Shown here: piece after piece, positions 8,941-16,910 of the stretch | Position numbering within the stretch: position 1 is the stretch's first letter | Layout: each line of letters opens with the position of its first letter | NCBI RefSeq assembly: GCF_031583145.1 | Contig: NZ_CP134050.1 | Location: forward strand, 5,507,501-5,571,500 | DNA: 64,000 bases | Source of the DNA: Brevibacillus brevis | Lineage (GTDB): Bacteria > Bacillota > Bacilli > Brevibacillales > Brevibacillaceae | Direction: 5' to 3' | Notes under the pieces: model-generated | What the model was told of the DNA's origin: nothing | Seen by the model: only the letters and a program-made list of their open reading frames with translations | Database searches by the model: none | Translations under genes and position numbers: made by a program

Positions 8941-9756
8941 ATGTATAAAATCAGCGAGTTTTCGAAGCTCAGCCAAGTATCCGTCAAGACGCTTCGTTAC
9001 TACGACCAGTTGGATTTGCTCAAACCGGCCCATACCGACAAATTTACAGGCTATCGATATTACTCGGCAGACCAGATGTTCCAGCTCCACCGCATTTTGG
9101 CTTTTAAGGAATTGGGCTTCTCACTGGAACAGATCCGCCGGATGATGGGCGAAAATATACCGCTCGACCAAATCCGGGGGATGTTCCGGATGAAGCAAAG
9201 CGAGATTCAATCCCTTCTGGATAAGGAACAAGCGAGACTTGCGCGGATCAAGGAACGTCTGAGCTACATTGAAAAGGAAGGGAAAGACATGGCCTCACTA
9301 GATGTCGTCCTAAAAGAAATGGATGAGCAACTCGTACTCTCGTATCGCCAAAAAGCTTCGCTGAAACAAATTCCCGAGCTTTTCGGGCAAGTGGACGATT
9401 ATTTGGGAAGCTTTGGACTATCCTCGCTTACTCAAATGGTCATTTGGCATGGCTGCGATGAGTGCGAAGACGATATCGACATGGAGGTGGCTCGCGTGCT
9501 CCCCCACGAGATACCCGGCCGCTCTCCCTTTACCGTGAAACGACTGCCGAAGGTCCCCATGATGGCCACGTTGATCCACCATTGCCGGACGACAAGTCCC
9601 TGCACCGCCAGCACGGAGCTCGCGATATGGATCGAACGAAACGGTTATCGCATGGTAGAAAATGAGCCCAGACGCGAAATCTGCATTCCTCAGGAGGCTT
9701 CCGTTGATCCGGAAGTTTATGTCGCCGAGGTCCAGATCGCTGTCGAACGGGCTTGA
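8941..9756 (+). CDS. MerR-family regulator with GyrI-like ligand domain
   Basis: A 271-residue regulator. The N-terminal MerR winged helix (MYKISEFSKLSQVSVKTLRYYDQLDLLKP, residues 1-70) is followed by a dimerisation coiled coil (about 75-120) and a C-terminal domain of the GyrI/BmrR effector-binding type that ends in a typical VEVQIAVERA-like strand (here YVAEVQIAVERA). Proteins of this build sense lipophilic cations or drugs and activate an exporter. The downstream MFS exporter gene (24 bp away) and the 19-bp-spacer promoter upstream both fit this. AAGGAGG precedes the ATG. Confidence 0.88.
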   Translation: MYKISEFSKLSQVSVKTLRYYDQLDLLKPAHTDKFTGYRYYSADQMFQLHRILAFKELGFSLEQIRRMMGENIPLDQIRGMFRMKQSEIQSLLDKEQARLARIKERLSYIEKEGKDMASLDVVLKEMDEQLVLSYRQKASLKQIPELFGQVDDYLGSFGLSSLTQMVIWHGCDECEDDIDMEVARVLPHEIPGRSPFTVKRLPKVPMMATLIHHCRTTSPCTASTELAIWIERNGYRMVENEPRREICIPQEASVDPEVYVAEVQIAVERA

Positions 9757-9780
9757 GCAAACAGGGAAGGTGATTTTGCT

Positions 9781-10986
9781 TTGAACACACAACAAAAGCT
9801 ATTGACTTTCAATCTGTTTTTATTGACCTTTGTTCTGGGAACAAGTGAGTTTGTCATTGTCGGACTCCTGGATGAGGTATCGACCTCATTGGGGATCGCC
9901 CTTTCCAAAGCAGGGGCCCTAGTCTCGGCCTTTGCCCTATCGTTTGCCATCGGCACGCCTGTCATGACGGCGATCTGCAGCCGATTCTCCAAATATCCGC
10001 TAATGCTTTCGTTAATCGGAGTCTTTATTGCAGGGAACGTCTTTACCGCTTTGTCCGAGTCGTATGCTCTTCTGCTTTTGTCCAGAATGGTCACCGCTGT
10101 GGTTACCGGTGTTTTGATCGCTCTGGCCATGACGGTTGCCGGCAGTACGATCCCTGCTGAAAAGAGGGGCAAGGTGATTTCGATCATTTTCGCCGGCTTC
10201 ACGATTGCCAGCGTAGTCGGGGTGCCTCTGGGTACAGCCATCGGACAATGGGGCGGCTGGCAGATGGCCTTTTGGTTTACCTCCGTCTTGGGAGTCATTT
10301 CTTTGATCGCCAGCTCGGCGACGATACCCAAGGGACTGAAAGGATCGCAGAGCACCTTGCAAAAACAGATCGGATTGGTGACCCATTCGCGGATTGTCAT
10401 CGCGTTCTTCATACCGGCGCTAAGCATTGCGGCTACCTATACCGTCTACACCTACTTGACGCCGCTGCTGCAAAATGTGCTCGCGGTCCCGGCGCGCTAT
10501 TTGAGCCTGGTATTCATGCTTTACGGAGTTGTTTCCGTATTCAGCACGCTGCTGGGAGGCAAAATCGCAACCGCCAACGGAATGGGAAGACTGAGGTATG
10601 TGTTTCTGATTCAAGCCGCCATTCTCGCGTCCCTTTATGTGACTTCCCACTGGATTTTCGCAGCATTCATCAGCATCTCGTTCATAGCCCTCGTCGTTTA
10701 TGCGATGAACTCCACCATCCAATTGTATTTCCTCGATCTGGCCGACAGACACTTCCCGTCTGCGAAAGAGCTGGCGTCTTCGCTGGCTCCCGTATCCGTC
10801 AACGTCGGAATTGCGATGGGTTCAGCGTTGGGCGGATTTGTGACGACGAGCATGGAGTTGATTGATGTTTCGTGGGTCGGGGCGATCCCTGCGCTTGGAG
10901 CTGCGTTGTTGACTTTTATCAGCTATCGGCTGGATCAGAGAGGTATGGCGAAGCGGGAAGCGGAGCAAGCGACCTGCTGTGTGTGA
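9781..10986 (+). CDS. MFS exporter, AraJ/multidrug type
   Basis: A 401-residue major facilitator with about 12 membrane segments. The N-terminus (LLTFVLGTSEFVIVGLLDEV) is typical of the DHA1 AraJ/YdhP-like drug and sugar exporters. Translation probably starts at the TTG at 9781, with GGGAAGGTGA upstream. It is cotranscribed with the MerR regulator, making a self-contained drug-responsive efflux unit. The substrate is unknown. A very strong bidirectional terminator follows. Confidence 0.87.
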   Translation: MNTQQKLLTFNLFLLTFVLGTSEFVIVGLLDEVSTSLGIALSKAGALVSAFALSFAIGTPVMTAICSRFSKYPLMLSLIGVFIAGNVFTALSESYALLLLSRMVTAVVTGVLIALAMTVAGSTIPAEKRGKVISIIFAGFTIASVVGVPLGTAIGQWGGWQMAFWFTSVLGVISLIASSATIPKGLKGSQSTLQKQIGLVTHSRIVIAFFIPALSIAATYTVYTYLTPLLQNVLAVPARYLSLVFMLYGVVSVFSTLLGGKIATANGMGRLRYVFLIQAAILASLYVTSHWIFAAFISISFIALVVYAMNSTIQLYFLDLADRHFPSAKELASSLAPVSVNVGIAMGSALGGFVTTSMELIDVSWVGAIPALGAALLTFISYRLDQRGMAKREAEQATCCV

Positions 10987-11003
10987 GATCGTGGTCTTGC
11001 AAT

Positions 11004-11058
11004 AAAAGCAGCTGCAGCCTTGGGCTTGAAAACAAAGTCCCGGCTGCAGCTGCTTTTT
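11004..11058. terminator. Strong bidirectional terminator
   Basis: A perfect 16-bp inverted repeat (11004-11019 with 11042-11057; core GCAGCTGCAGCC) has A-run and T-run flanks. It separates the MFS exporter gene from the convergent deacetylase gene. Confidence 0.9.
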
Positions 11059-11063
11059 CTACG

Positions 11064-12191
11064 TCATCCGCCATTCTCGTGAAGGACGGGCCAATGCTTG
11101 GCATGCTGTTCGCGCGCTTTCTCCAGATAAGACTGCTGATCGGGCGTAACCACATCGGTCGGCAACTGCCGGAGGGCGGGAGCGAACGGATCATCTACGC
11201 CGCTTTTGGCGCCGCTCAACGCTTCGATTATGCGCAGCGTGCAAAAAGGAACATAGGCCGCGCTGTACCCGCCTTCGTGGCAAGCGATGATCCTGCCCTG
11301 GCAACAGTCATCCGCCACAGCAAGCAGTTCCTCTGCCATGCGGGAATACCCTTCCGCGGTCACCATCATTCTGCCCAAAGGATCAAACAGGCTGGCATCC
11401 TGCCCCGCGGAGATGAGGATCAGCTCCGGCTGAAACTGCCGGAGCACGGGGACGGCGATGGTGCGGATCGCTTCCAAATATCCGGCGTCGGCAGTTCCGG
11501 CGGGCAACGGAATGTTGATCGTGTACCCGGTGCCGCGCCCGGCTCCCGTATCGTGCGGATTGCCCCGCATCGGAGGATATAGATACTCCTGATGGAGGGA
11601 AACAAACAGAACATCGGGATCGTCGTAGAACATGCTTTCTGTGCCGTTGCCATGGTGCACATCCCAATCCACGATCGCAATCCGCTTCAAGCCGTACGCT
11701 TGCTTGGCGTATTGGGCCGCGATCGCGATGTTGTTGAACAGGCAAAACCCCATACCTCTGTCTTTTTCCGCATGGTGGCCGGGCGGTCTGTTCAAGACGT
11801 AGGCATTGTCCACTTCCCCTTGCAAAACGGCATCGACAGCGCACAACCCTCCCCCTGCCGACAAGCAAGCGATTTCGTATGAACCGAGTCCAACCAGCGC
11901 CATTTCCCCCGCGTCCCCCGTCGTCTGGCTCAATCGCTCCACCCGCTTTATATACGCCTCGTCATGCACAGCGGCAATCTCTTCTACGGTAGCCATTCGG
12001 GGAGCGAGTCTCTCCAGCTCCCGAATGAACCCGGAACGCTCCAGCAGATTGATGACACGGCGCTTGGTTGCGGGGTTCTCCGAATGCACATCCGCTTCCA
12101 CCCATCCGCCTGCAGGCAAAAACAAGGCGCCATTTCCCGTTTGATGCCAAAAGTAGCTTTCATCGCAAATAAAGCCTGTTTTTCTTTTCAT
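11064..12191 (-). CDS. HDAC-superfamily deacetylase (acetylpolyamine amidohydrolase/AcuC-like)
   Basis: A 375-residue Zn-dependent deacetylase. Signature motifs are complete: RPPGHHA (135-141, catalytic His pair), GFCLFNN, and DWDVHHGNGT (175-184) with Zn ligands D177 and H179, then SAGQDASLFDPLG carrying the third acidic ligand. The ATG overlaps the stop of the MFS gene in ATGA, so translation is coupled; longer in-frame starts would lie within that gene. It is the last gene of the eight-gene operon. Members deacetylate acetylated polyamines, lysines or small amides. Here it could remove an N-acetyl group from the pathway product or an intermediate, which is inference. Confidence 0.85.
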   Translation of the reverse strand: MKRKTGFICDESYFWHQTGNGALFLPAGGWVEADVHSENPATKRRVINLLERSGFIRELERLAPRMATVEEIAAVHDEAYIKRVERLSQTTGDAGEMALVGLGSYEIACLSAGGGLCAVDAVLQGEVDNAYVLNRPPGHHAEKDRGMGFCLFNNIAIAAQYAKQAYGLKRIAIVDWDVHHGNGTESMFYDDPDVLFVSLHQEYLYPPMRGNPHDTGAGRGTGYTINIPLPAGTADAGYLEAIRTIAVPVLRQFQPELILISAGQDASLFDPLGRMMVTAEGYSRMAEELLAVADDCCQGRIIACHEGGYSAAYVPFCTLRIIEALSGAKSGVDDPFAPALRQLPTDVVTPDQQSYLEKAREQHAKHWPVLHENGG

Positions 12192-13495
12192 TGCCGCATC
12201 CAGTCCTTTCCGGCCAGCTTCTGCTTCCGACGTTTCCAGCTGTACCCGGCCGCATACCAGACGATCATGGCGGCAGGCACGAGACTGAGAACGGCGAACA
12301 CGCCAAAGACCACGTGCCCGAACCCGCTTTCCCATACGATCGGGGCCACCGGAGCGCCAGATTCTTTCAACCGGGTGATCCATATATTGCCGGCTGCCCC
12401 TCCCGTCTGCAGCGATGTCTCGACCATGAGGCTAAATAGACTGGCGGAGATGGAGCTTCCGATTACGGCGCCCCCCAGGCGGAGCATATTCAGCAGAGCA
12501 GAGCCGAAGCCGAGCCAGTGATAGGTGAATTTCTTCATCCAAGCCGAGGTAATGGAAATGATCACGATGCCAAGGCCAAGGCCGGCCAGAAAGGAGGCCC
12601 CCATATATACGGACAGAGGCGCTTCCCTGATGATATACAGACAAAAACTGGCCAGCAGACAGAAAAATCCTGTGCTGATCAGCCATTCCAGCGGCATTCT
12701 TTTCTCCAGTCTGCCGACGATCGCGACCGAAACGATGACGGCCAGACACAGAGGGGTGACGGTCAATGACACGCGTACACTGTCGTAATCGAGAAAATTG
12801 CCCAGCATGAACGGCAGCAGATACAACAGACTGTTCATGACAAACCCTGCAAAAAAATTGCCGATGAGGAGCATGTACGTCTCGCTTTCCTGCCAAAGCC
12901 GCGGAATACGATGAACAGGCGCTGCTTCGTCCTCCCTTGACTCTGGACGCGATTTCGCCATCGAGGCGATCATGCCCAGCAAGGACAGGGAAACCGCGAC
13001 GCCGTTCAGCAAAAACGTGAATGGCCAGCTGGCGAAATGACCGATCACCCCTGCGCTGACGGGACCGCAGGCAGCTGCCAGCGCGCACGTGGCACTCCAC
13101 GAGCCGATCGCGTGCGTGTAGCGTCCCTCTCCATATTGCCGCAGCAAAATCACGAGACTGACGGGAACGAGAATGGACGAACCGACTCCCTGGATGAAAC
13201 GGCACCCAACCAAAAAGGCGAAGGACCCGCCGAGATACCCGAGAAAGGAGCCTGCCAGATAGATGGCCAGGCCGAACAGGAATATCCGGATATGCCCGTA
13301 ACGGTCCGCCACTCTGCCCATGGGGACCATGAGCAGAGCGAACGGCAGAATATACAGATTCATCACCCAGATCGACTCAGACAGACTCGTTGCGTAATGC
13401 TGCTGGATCTGCGGCAATAGCACATACAGCAAGGTGCCGTCCTGCATCACAATGAACAGGCTGAGGAGGACAGAAGCCAAAAACAGCTTTTTCAT
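12188..13495 (-). CDS. MFS exporter, DHA2-like
   Basis: A 435-residue major facilitator with at least 12 membrane segments. The loop 2-3 motif GRVADRYGHIRIF and the motif-C-like GCRFIQGVGSSILVPVSLVILL, with GPVSAGVIG further on, point to drug/H+ antiporters. It lies 6 bp after the dehydrogenase gene and overlaps the deacetylase gene by 4 bp. In this operon its likely job is export of the product (inference). Confidence 0.86.
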   Translation of the reverse strand: MKKLFLASVLLSLFIVMQDGTLLYVLLPQIQQHYATSLSESIWVMNLYILPFALLMVPMGRVADRYGHIRIFLFGLAIYLAGSFLGYLGGSFAFLVGCRFIQGVGSSILVPVSLVILLRQYGEGRYTHAIGSWSATCALAAACGPVSAGVIGHFASWPFTFLLNGVAVSLSLLGMIASMAKSRPESREDEAAPVHRIPRLWQESETYMLLIGNFFAGFVMNSLLYLLPFMLGNFLDYDSVRVSLTVTPLCLAVIVSVAIVGRLEKRMPLEWLISTGFFCLLASFCLYIIREAPLSVYMGASFLAGLGLGIVIISITSAWMKKFTYHWLGFGSALLNMLRLGGAVIGSSISASLFSLMVETSLQTGGAAGNIWITRLKESGAPVAPIVWESGFGHVVFGVFAVLSLVPAAMIVWYAAGYSWKRRKQKLAGKDWMRQ

Positions 13496-13501
13496 CGCCG
13501 A

Positions 13502-14665
13502 TCACACAGGCGCCTTCATTTCTTGCATCTGGCGTTCCTTGTACAGCATCTGCTGCAGGTGCGCCGAAGCGAGGGCGACAGCAATGATGCGGACGGTTTC
13601 CTGCTGCTCCATGCTCTGCGTCAACACGGTCCGGACCATCCTGCGTATCCGATTTGCCGATTCTGTCCACATGTGCTGAGGAAGAGCTTCCCCCGTAATG
13701 ATCAGCCCAAACGACAGAGCCGAACCCGCATTCACCATGAAATCCGGCAGCACGAGCACCCCTTTTTCCCGAAGGATCTCATCCGCTTCCTGCGTGGTTG
13801 GCATGTTGGCCGCCTCCACGACGATCTTCGCCTGAATCGACTCTGCATTCCCTTCGTGGATCACCTGCGAGACGGACGCCGGAATCAACAGGTCGACGGG
13901 CAATTGCAGCAGCTCTTCATGAGTCAGCAGCTGCACGCGGTCAAGCTGCTTGCGGTCGATGCATCCGTTCGGCTGGCGAATGGCCAGCAGCTGATGGATA
14001 TCCAGGCCCTCTTCCCGATAGATGGCTCCTTCCACATCGCTTACTGCTGTAATCTTTACTCCCTGCTCATGCAGCAGCTTGGCGATCTCACCGCCTACCG
14101 TCCCGAATCCGTGAACGGCGGCAGTCGCTTCGCTCAGCGGCAGCTGTATCAACTCGCTCGCCTCCAGCAAGCTCTCCATCAATCCAAAACCTGCCGTCCT
14201 CTCCATGTTGTGATCAGACAGCAAGTCGTTGGCCTGTACGCCCGAGCCGATCTCATACAGAACCCCACGATCGCGCAGGCGGTTCAATACCTTTTCCAGT
14301 GGGTCGAACTGGATGTGCGCATACATGGCTCTCACGTCATCCGCATACACGCCCATGTCCTCCCCGAGCAAAAGGCAGCTTCGAAGCAGCGGTTCTGCCA
14401 TTCTCGCAAATGCTTCTATTTTCTTCTTTTTGTCAGGAGCGGACGGGTCTCCGACGATCCCGGCCTTGGCTCCGCCGAGCGGCAGGTTCATCAGGCCGTG
14501 TTTGAATGTCATGACTTCCGCCAAATCCCGCACTTCCTCAAGCGTAACCGTCGGGGACATCCGCAAGCCGCCTGTCGCGATGCCCCCGATCAGCCTGTCG
14601 ATCACGATAAAGGCCGTCGTGTCTGTCTCCGGATCGTGCATCGTAATTTCGTAGTACGTATTCAT
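13502..14665 (-). CDS. Glu/Leu/Phe/Val-family amino-acid dehydrogenase
   Basis: A 387-residue NAD(P)-dependent oxidative deaminase of the Glu/Leu/Phe/Val dehydrogenase superfamily. The substrate site is MTFKHGLMNLPLGGAKAGIVGDP with its two lysines, and the dinucleotide fold has AVHGFGTVGGEIAKLL. It is close in length to leucine/phenylalanine dehydrogenases (about 365-380) rather than hexameric glutamate dehydrogenases (about 425). It interconverts a 2-oxo acid and an amino acid using ammonia. In this operon it could supply or recycle the amino donor for the aminotransferase fusion (inference). GGGGGGAG precedes the ATG; only 3 bp separate it from the DUF3419 gene. Confidence 0.85.
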   Translation of the reverse strand: MNTYYEITMHDPETDTTAFIVIDRLIGGIATGGLRMSPTVTLEEVRDLAEVMTFKHGLMNLPLGGAKAGIVGDPSAPDKKKKIEAFARMAEPLLRSCLLLGEDMGVYADDVRAMYAHIQFDPLEKVLNRLRDRGVLYEIGSGVQANDLLSDHNMERTAGFGLMESLLEASELIQLPLSEATAAVHGFGTVGGEIAKLLHEQGVKITAVSDVEGAIYREEGLDIHQLLAIRQPNGCIDRKQLDRVQLLTHEELLQLPVDLLIPASVSQVIHEGNAESIQAKIVVEAANMPTTQEADEILREKGVLVLPDFMVNAGSALSFGLIITGEALPQHMWTESANRIRRMVRTVLTQSMEQQETVRIIAVALASAHLQQMLYKERQMQEMKAPV

Positions 14666-14668
14666 GAT

Positions 14669-15823
14669 CTACTCCCCCCGTTTTTTCAGGACTTCAAAAG
14701 TAAAGGCGAACGCCAAATCTTCGTGATTCAGCCGCTCGATCATTTCCGTATCCCGCTCATACTGGGCCAAGAGCACAGGGTCCGGCACCCGCTTCGCCAA
14801 AAAGTTCCGGTAACAAAGAATTCCGTTGCTCCTCATTTTTCCGGTGATTTCATAGAGGATCTTCTGAAAGGTCTGGTTCGGAATCCAGCCCGAAATATCC
14901 GAGAGAGACACCTTGTCAATGAACGGCGCCTTCTCCCTCGCCAAATAGTTGTCGATGAGGTCCGTCACGATCTCCACTCTGTCGAGATTTTTTTTGATCG
15001 TGTCGTAATGCCTCTTTTGCAAATAGACGGGAAGCGCCTCCTCGTTCATGTACTGTCCGCAGTACAAAAAGGTGAGGAAATGATTGTCCCGGACCAGGTG
15101 ATTTTCAAACGTGTGAATCAGCCTTTGCAAAATATAGTTGCCGATGCTTTGCTGCTCGCTGACCTGATTGTCGTAGCTCGGGTCTCCCAGTGCCCATTTA
15201 AACACGCTTTGACGGCACAAGGTCTCCATGGACCAGCGCCAAAGCGGCGTATTGAAATGCTCTTGAAAATACGCCCTCTGCTCTTCCAGAGAGGATAGCC
15301 GGAGCATGTGCATGAATTGCTTTCGTTTCGGGCGGAACAGAAGCGAACCGATGAATCGTTTGTAAAATTGCTCGTGCTTTCCCAAGTAAATCAGGCCCTC
15401 TTCGATCTTGCTGCTGTACCGGCGCCAGTAATCCTGGGCTTGCAGGGTCAAATCCGGTTCCACCTGTCTGTATATATCCAGCCTGGAAAAGGATGCCGGC
15501 CTCACGCCGAGGAATTGGAGATACTCCTCATGGGAAAGCAGGCGCATGGCCTCAATTTTCAGCTCCAACAAGTAGTTTTGATAAGGATTGGCATCCACGG
15601 AAATCAGTCGCTTGGGCTCATCGGCCAGCAAGGCGAGGCTGCGGCATCCGCTCCCGGTGATCAACAAGACAGAGTCGCTTGGACGGATTCGCAATGCTTT
15701 CAATTCGGAATAAGAATCTTCGTCGCTCGTTGTGTACAAAATCCACTCTTTTTTATAGATGCTGTCGTTCACAGAATGGATGATTCGCTTTGACTCGGGC
15801 TTTTCTTTGATCGCCGTTGCCAT
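14669..15823 (-). CDS. DUF3419 / BtaA-like aminocarboxypropyl transferase
   Basis: A 384-residue protein of the DUF3419 family, whose known member BtaA moves the 3-amino-3-carboxypropyl group of S-adenosylmethionine to diacylglycerol in betaine-lipid synthesis. The SAM-site motif is VLLITGSGCRSLALL followed by LISVDANPYQNYLLELK. The ATG at 15823 is chosen because GAGGT lies at proper distance; an in-frame GTG 9 bp upstream would touch that site. No BtaB-like methyltransferase is present nearby, so betaine lipid is not the obvious product. The acceptor in this operon is unknown. A 177-bp gap separates it from the di-iron gene upstream. Confidence 0.75.
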   Translation of the reverse strand: MATAIKEKPESKRIIHSVNDSIYKKEWILYTTSDEDSYSELKALRIRPSDSVLLITGSGCRSLALLADEPKRLISVDANPYQNYLLELKIEAMRLLSHEEYLQFLGVRPASFSRLDIYRQVEPDLTLQAQDYWRRYSSKIEEGLIYLGKHEQFYKRFIGSLLFRPKRKQFMHMLRLSSLEEQRAYFQEHFNTPLWRWSMETLCRQSVFKWALGDPSYDNQVSEQQSIGNYILQRLIHTFENHLVRDNHFLTFLYCGQYMNEEALPVYLQKRHYDTIKKNLDRVEIVTDLIDNYLAREKAPFIDKVSLSDISGWIPNQTFQKILYEITGKMRSNGILCYRNFLAKRVPDPVLLAQYERDTEMIERLNHEDLAFAFTFEVLKKRGE

Positions 15824-16000
15824 CCGGGGCACACCTCATTTACGGGTAATGGTTACCGAACTCTTGCCATGAAGGTCAGCAAGCCCCCCGGCTATGTATC
15901 CCTGCAGTTGCTTGCGTATTCGCACACAGGAGGCTTGAACTGATCTCACGGCTCTTTCACGAAAGTCGATTCAGGACGGTACCGAAAACACCTTGTCGGC

Positions 16001-16891
16001 TTAGTTCAAGTATTCGAGCCCGATTTTCTCCAGACGCTCCCTGTGTCCGCCGACTATGTCGCGCAGCAGCATGTTCACTTGGTCCACCACCGGCGTGTCA
16101 ATCATGCGCATGCCGGGGGCAATCTCGGCATCTCCCACTTTTTCTTTATGTTCCTGGCACGCATCCTGATAGAGCCCTACGAATTCATTGAGGAAGCTTT
16201 CAAAGGCCTTTTCCATTTTGATCGAGCATTCTGTCGCCAGGCGCGACAGACGGGCTTTTTCTTCCGGTCGCTGCAGGATGCACTCCGCCAGTTTTTTCTC
16301 GGCGAATCCTACATGGCGGGTCTCGTCCTTGAACGCTCCGATGATGATTTCGGTCAGACCGGGATCAAATGGCTTCCAGAATCTCGCCTCGTAGCCGTAC
16401 AGCGGGAAAGCCATTCCTTCCAGAATGATATTGAGCGTGACCAATCCGCCCAGCAGGTCTTTGTTGTCCACCTGCTGCAGCATGATCTTTTGGAATTCGC
16501 GATACTCCGGACTGGCCACTTCCTCAATCAAATGGGCGATCTGTTCATCGGAAAGACCCATTTCGCGGATTCGCTCGACGAATATTTCATAGTGGCGCGC
16601 TTCGTCAAACGTCTGGGTCGCGAGAAAAATACGGCTCCAGTCATCATCGGCGACGCTCGTCAAACCGGCGGCGGTGGTCACGGCAATCTTTTCGGCGGAA
16701 GCAAAAATCGCCAAATCGTACAGGCACACTTGACGCAGCTTGCCTTCCTCCATCAGGTAGTCAGGCACACTGTACTGCGGAGAATGGCCGTAAATCATCC
16801 CTTTCAGATAGCCATGCGGCACGGTCTCCAGCCACTTCTCGGCGGTAAAATTACGGACGGATACTCTCTTTTTGCTGGAAATGGTAGTCAT
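16001..16891 (-). CDS. Ferritin-like di-iron oxygenase
   Basis: A 296-residue helical protein with the full ligand set of a carboxylate-bridged di-iron centre: E67, E97-x2-H100 (FDEARH), E158 (LEGMAF) and E190-x2-H193 (DETRH). This pattern is shared by ribonucleotide reductase R2-like oxidases, AurF-type N-oxygenases and the cyanobacterial aldehyde-deformylating oxygenase. It cannot be assigned to one of these by eye. It follows the aminotransferase/reductase fusion gene by 19 bp, with GAGGAGG before the ATG. Oxidation of an amine or an aldehyde made by that protein is the natural hypothesis. Confidence 0.75.
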   Translation of the reverse strand: MTTISSKKRVSVRNFTAEKWLETVPHGYLKGMIYGHSPQYSVPDYLMEEGKLRQVCLYDLAIFASAEKIAVTTAAGLTSVADDDWSRIFLATQTFDEARHYEIFVERIREMGLSDEQIAHLIEEVASPEYREFQKIMLQQVDNKDLLGGLVTLNIILEGMAFPLYGYEARFWKPFDPGLTEIIIGAFKDETRHVGFAEKKLAECILQRPEEKARLSRLATECSIKMEKAFESFLNEFVGLYQDACQEHKEKVGDAEIAPGMRMIDTPVVDQVNMLLRDIVGGHRERLEKIGLEYLN

Positions 16892-16910
16892 TGCGATTTC
16901 CTCCTCTATA

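Noticed and set aside
12192..12383. N-terminally longer deacetylase
   Set aside because: The extension would lie within the MFS coding sequence, has no family similarity, and the ATGA overlap gives a better start.
13523..15298. Plus-strand open frame of about 591 codons opposite the dehydrogenase and DUF3419 genes
   Set aside because: Antisense shadow; composition is rich in Arg, His and Gln, and it has no recognisable domain.
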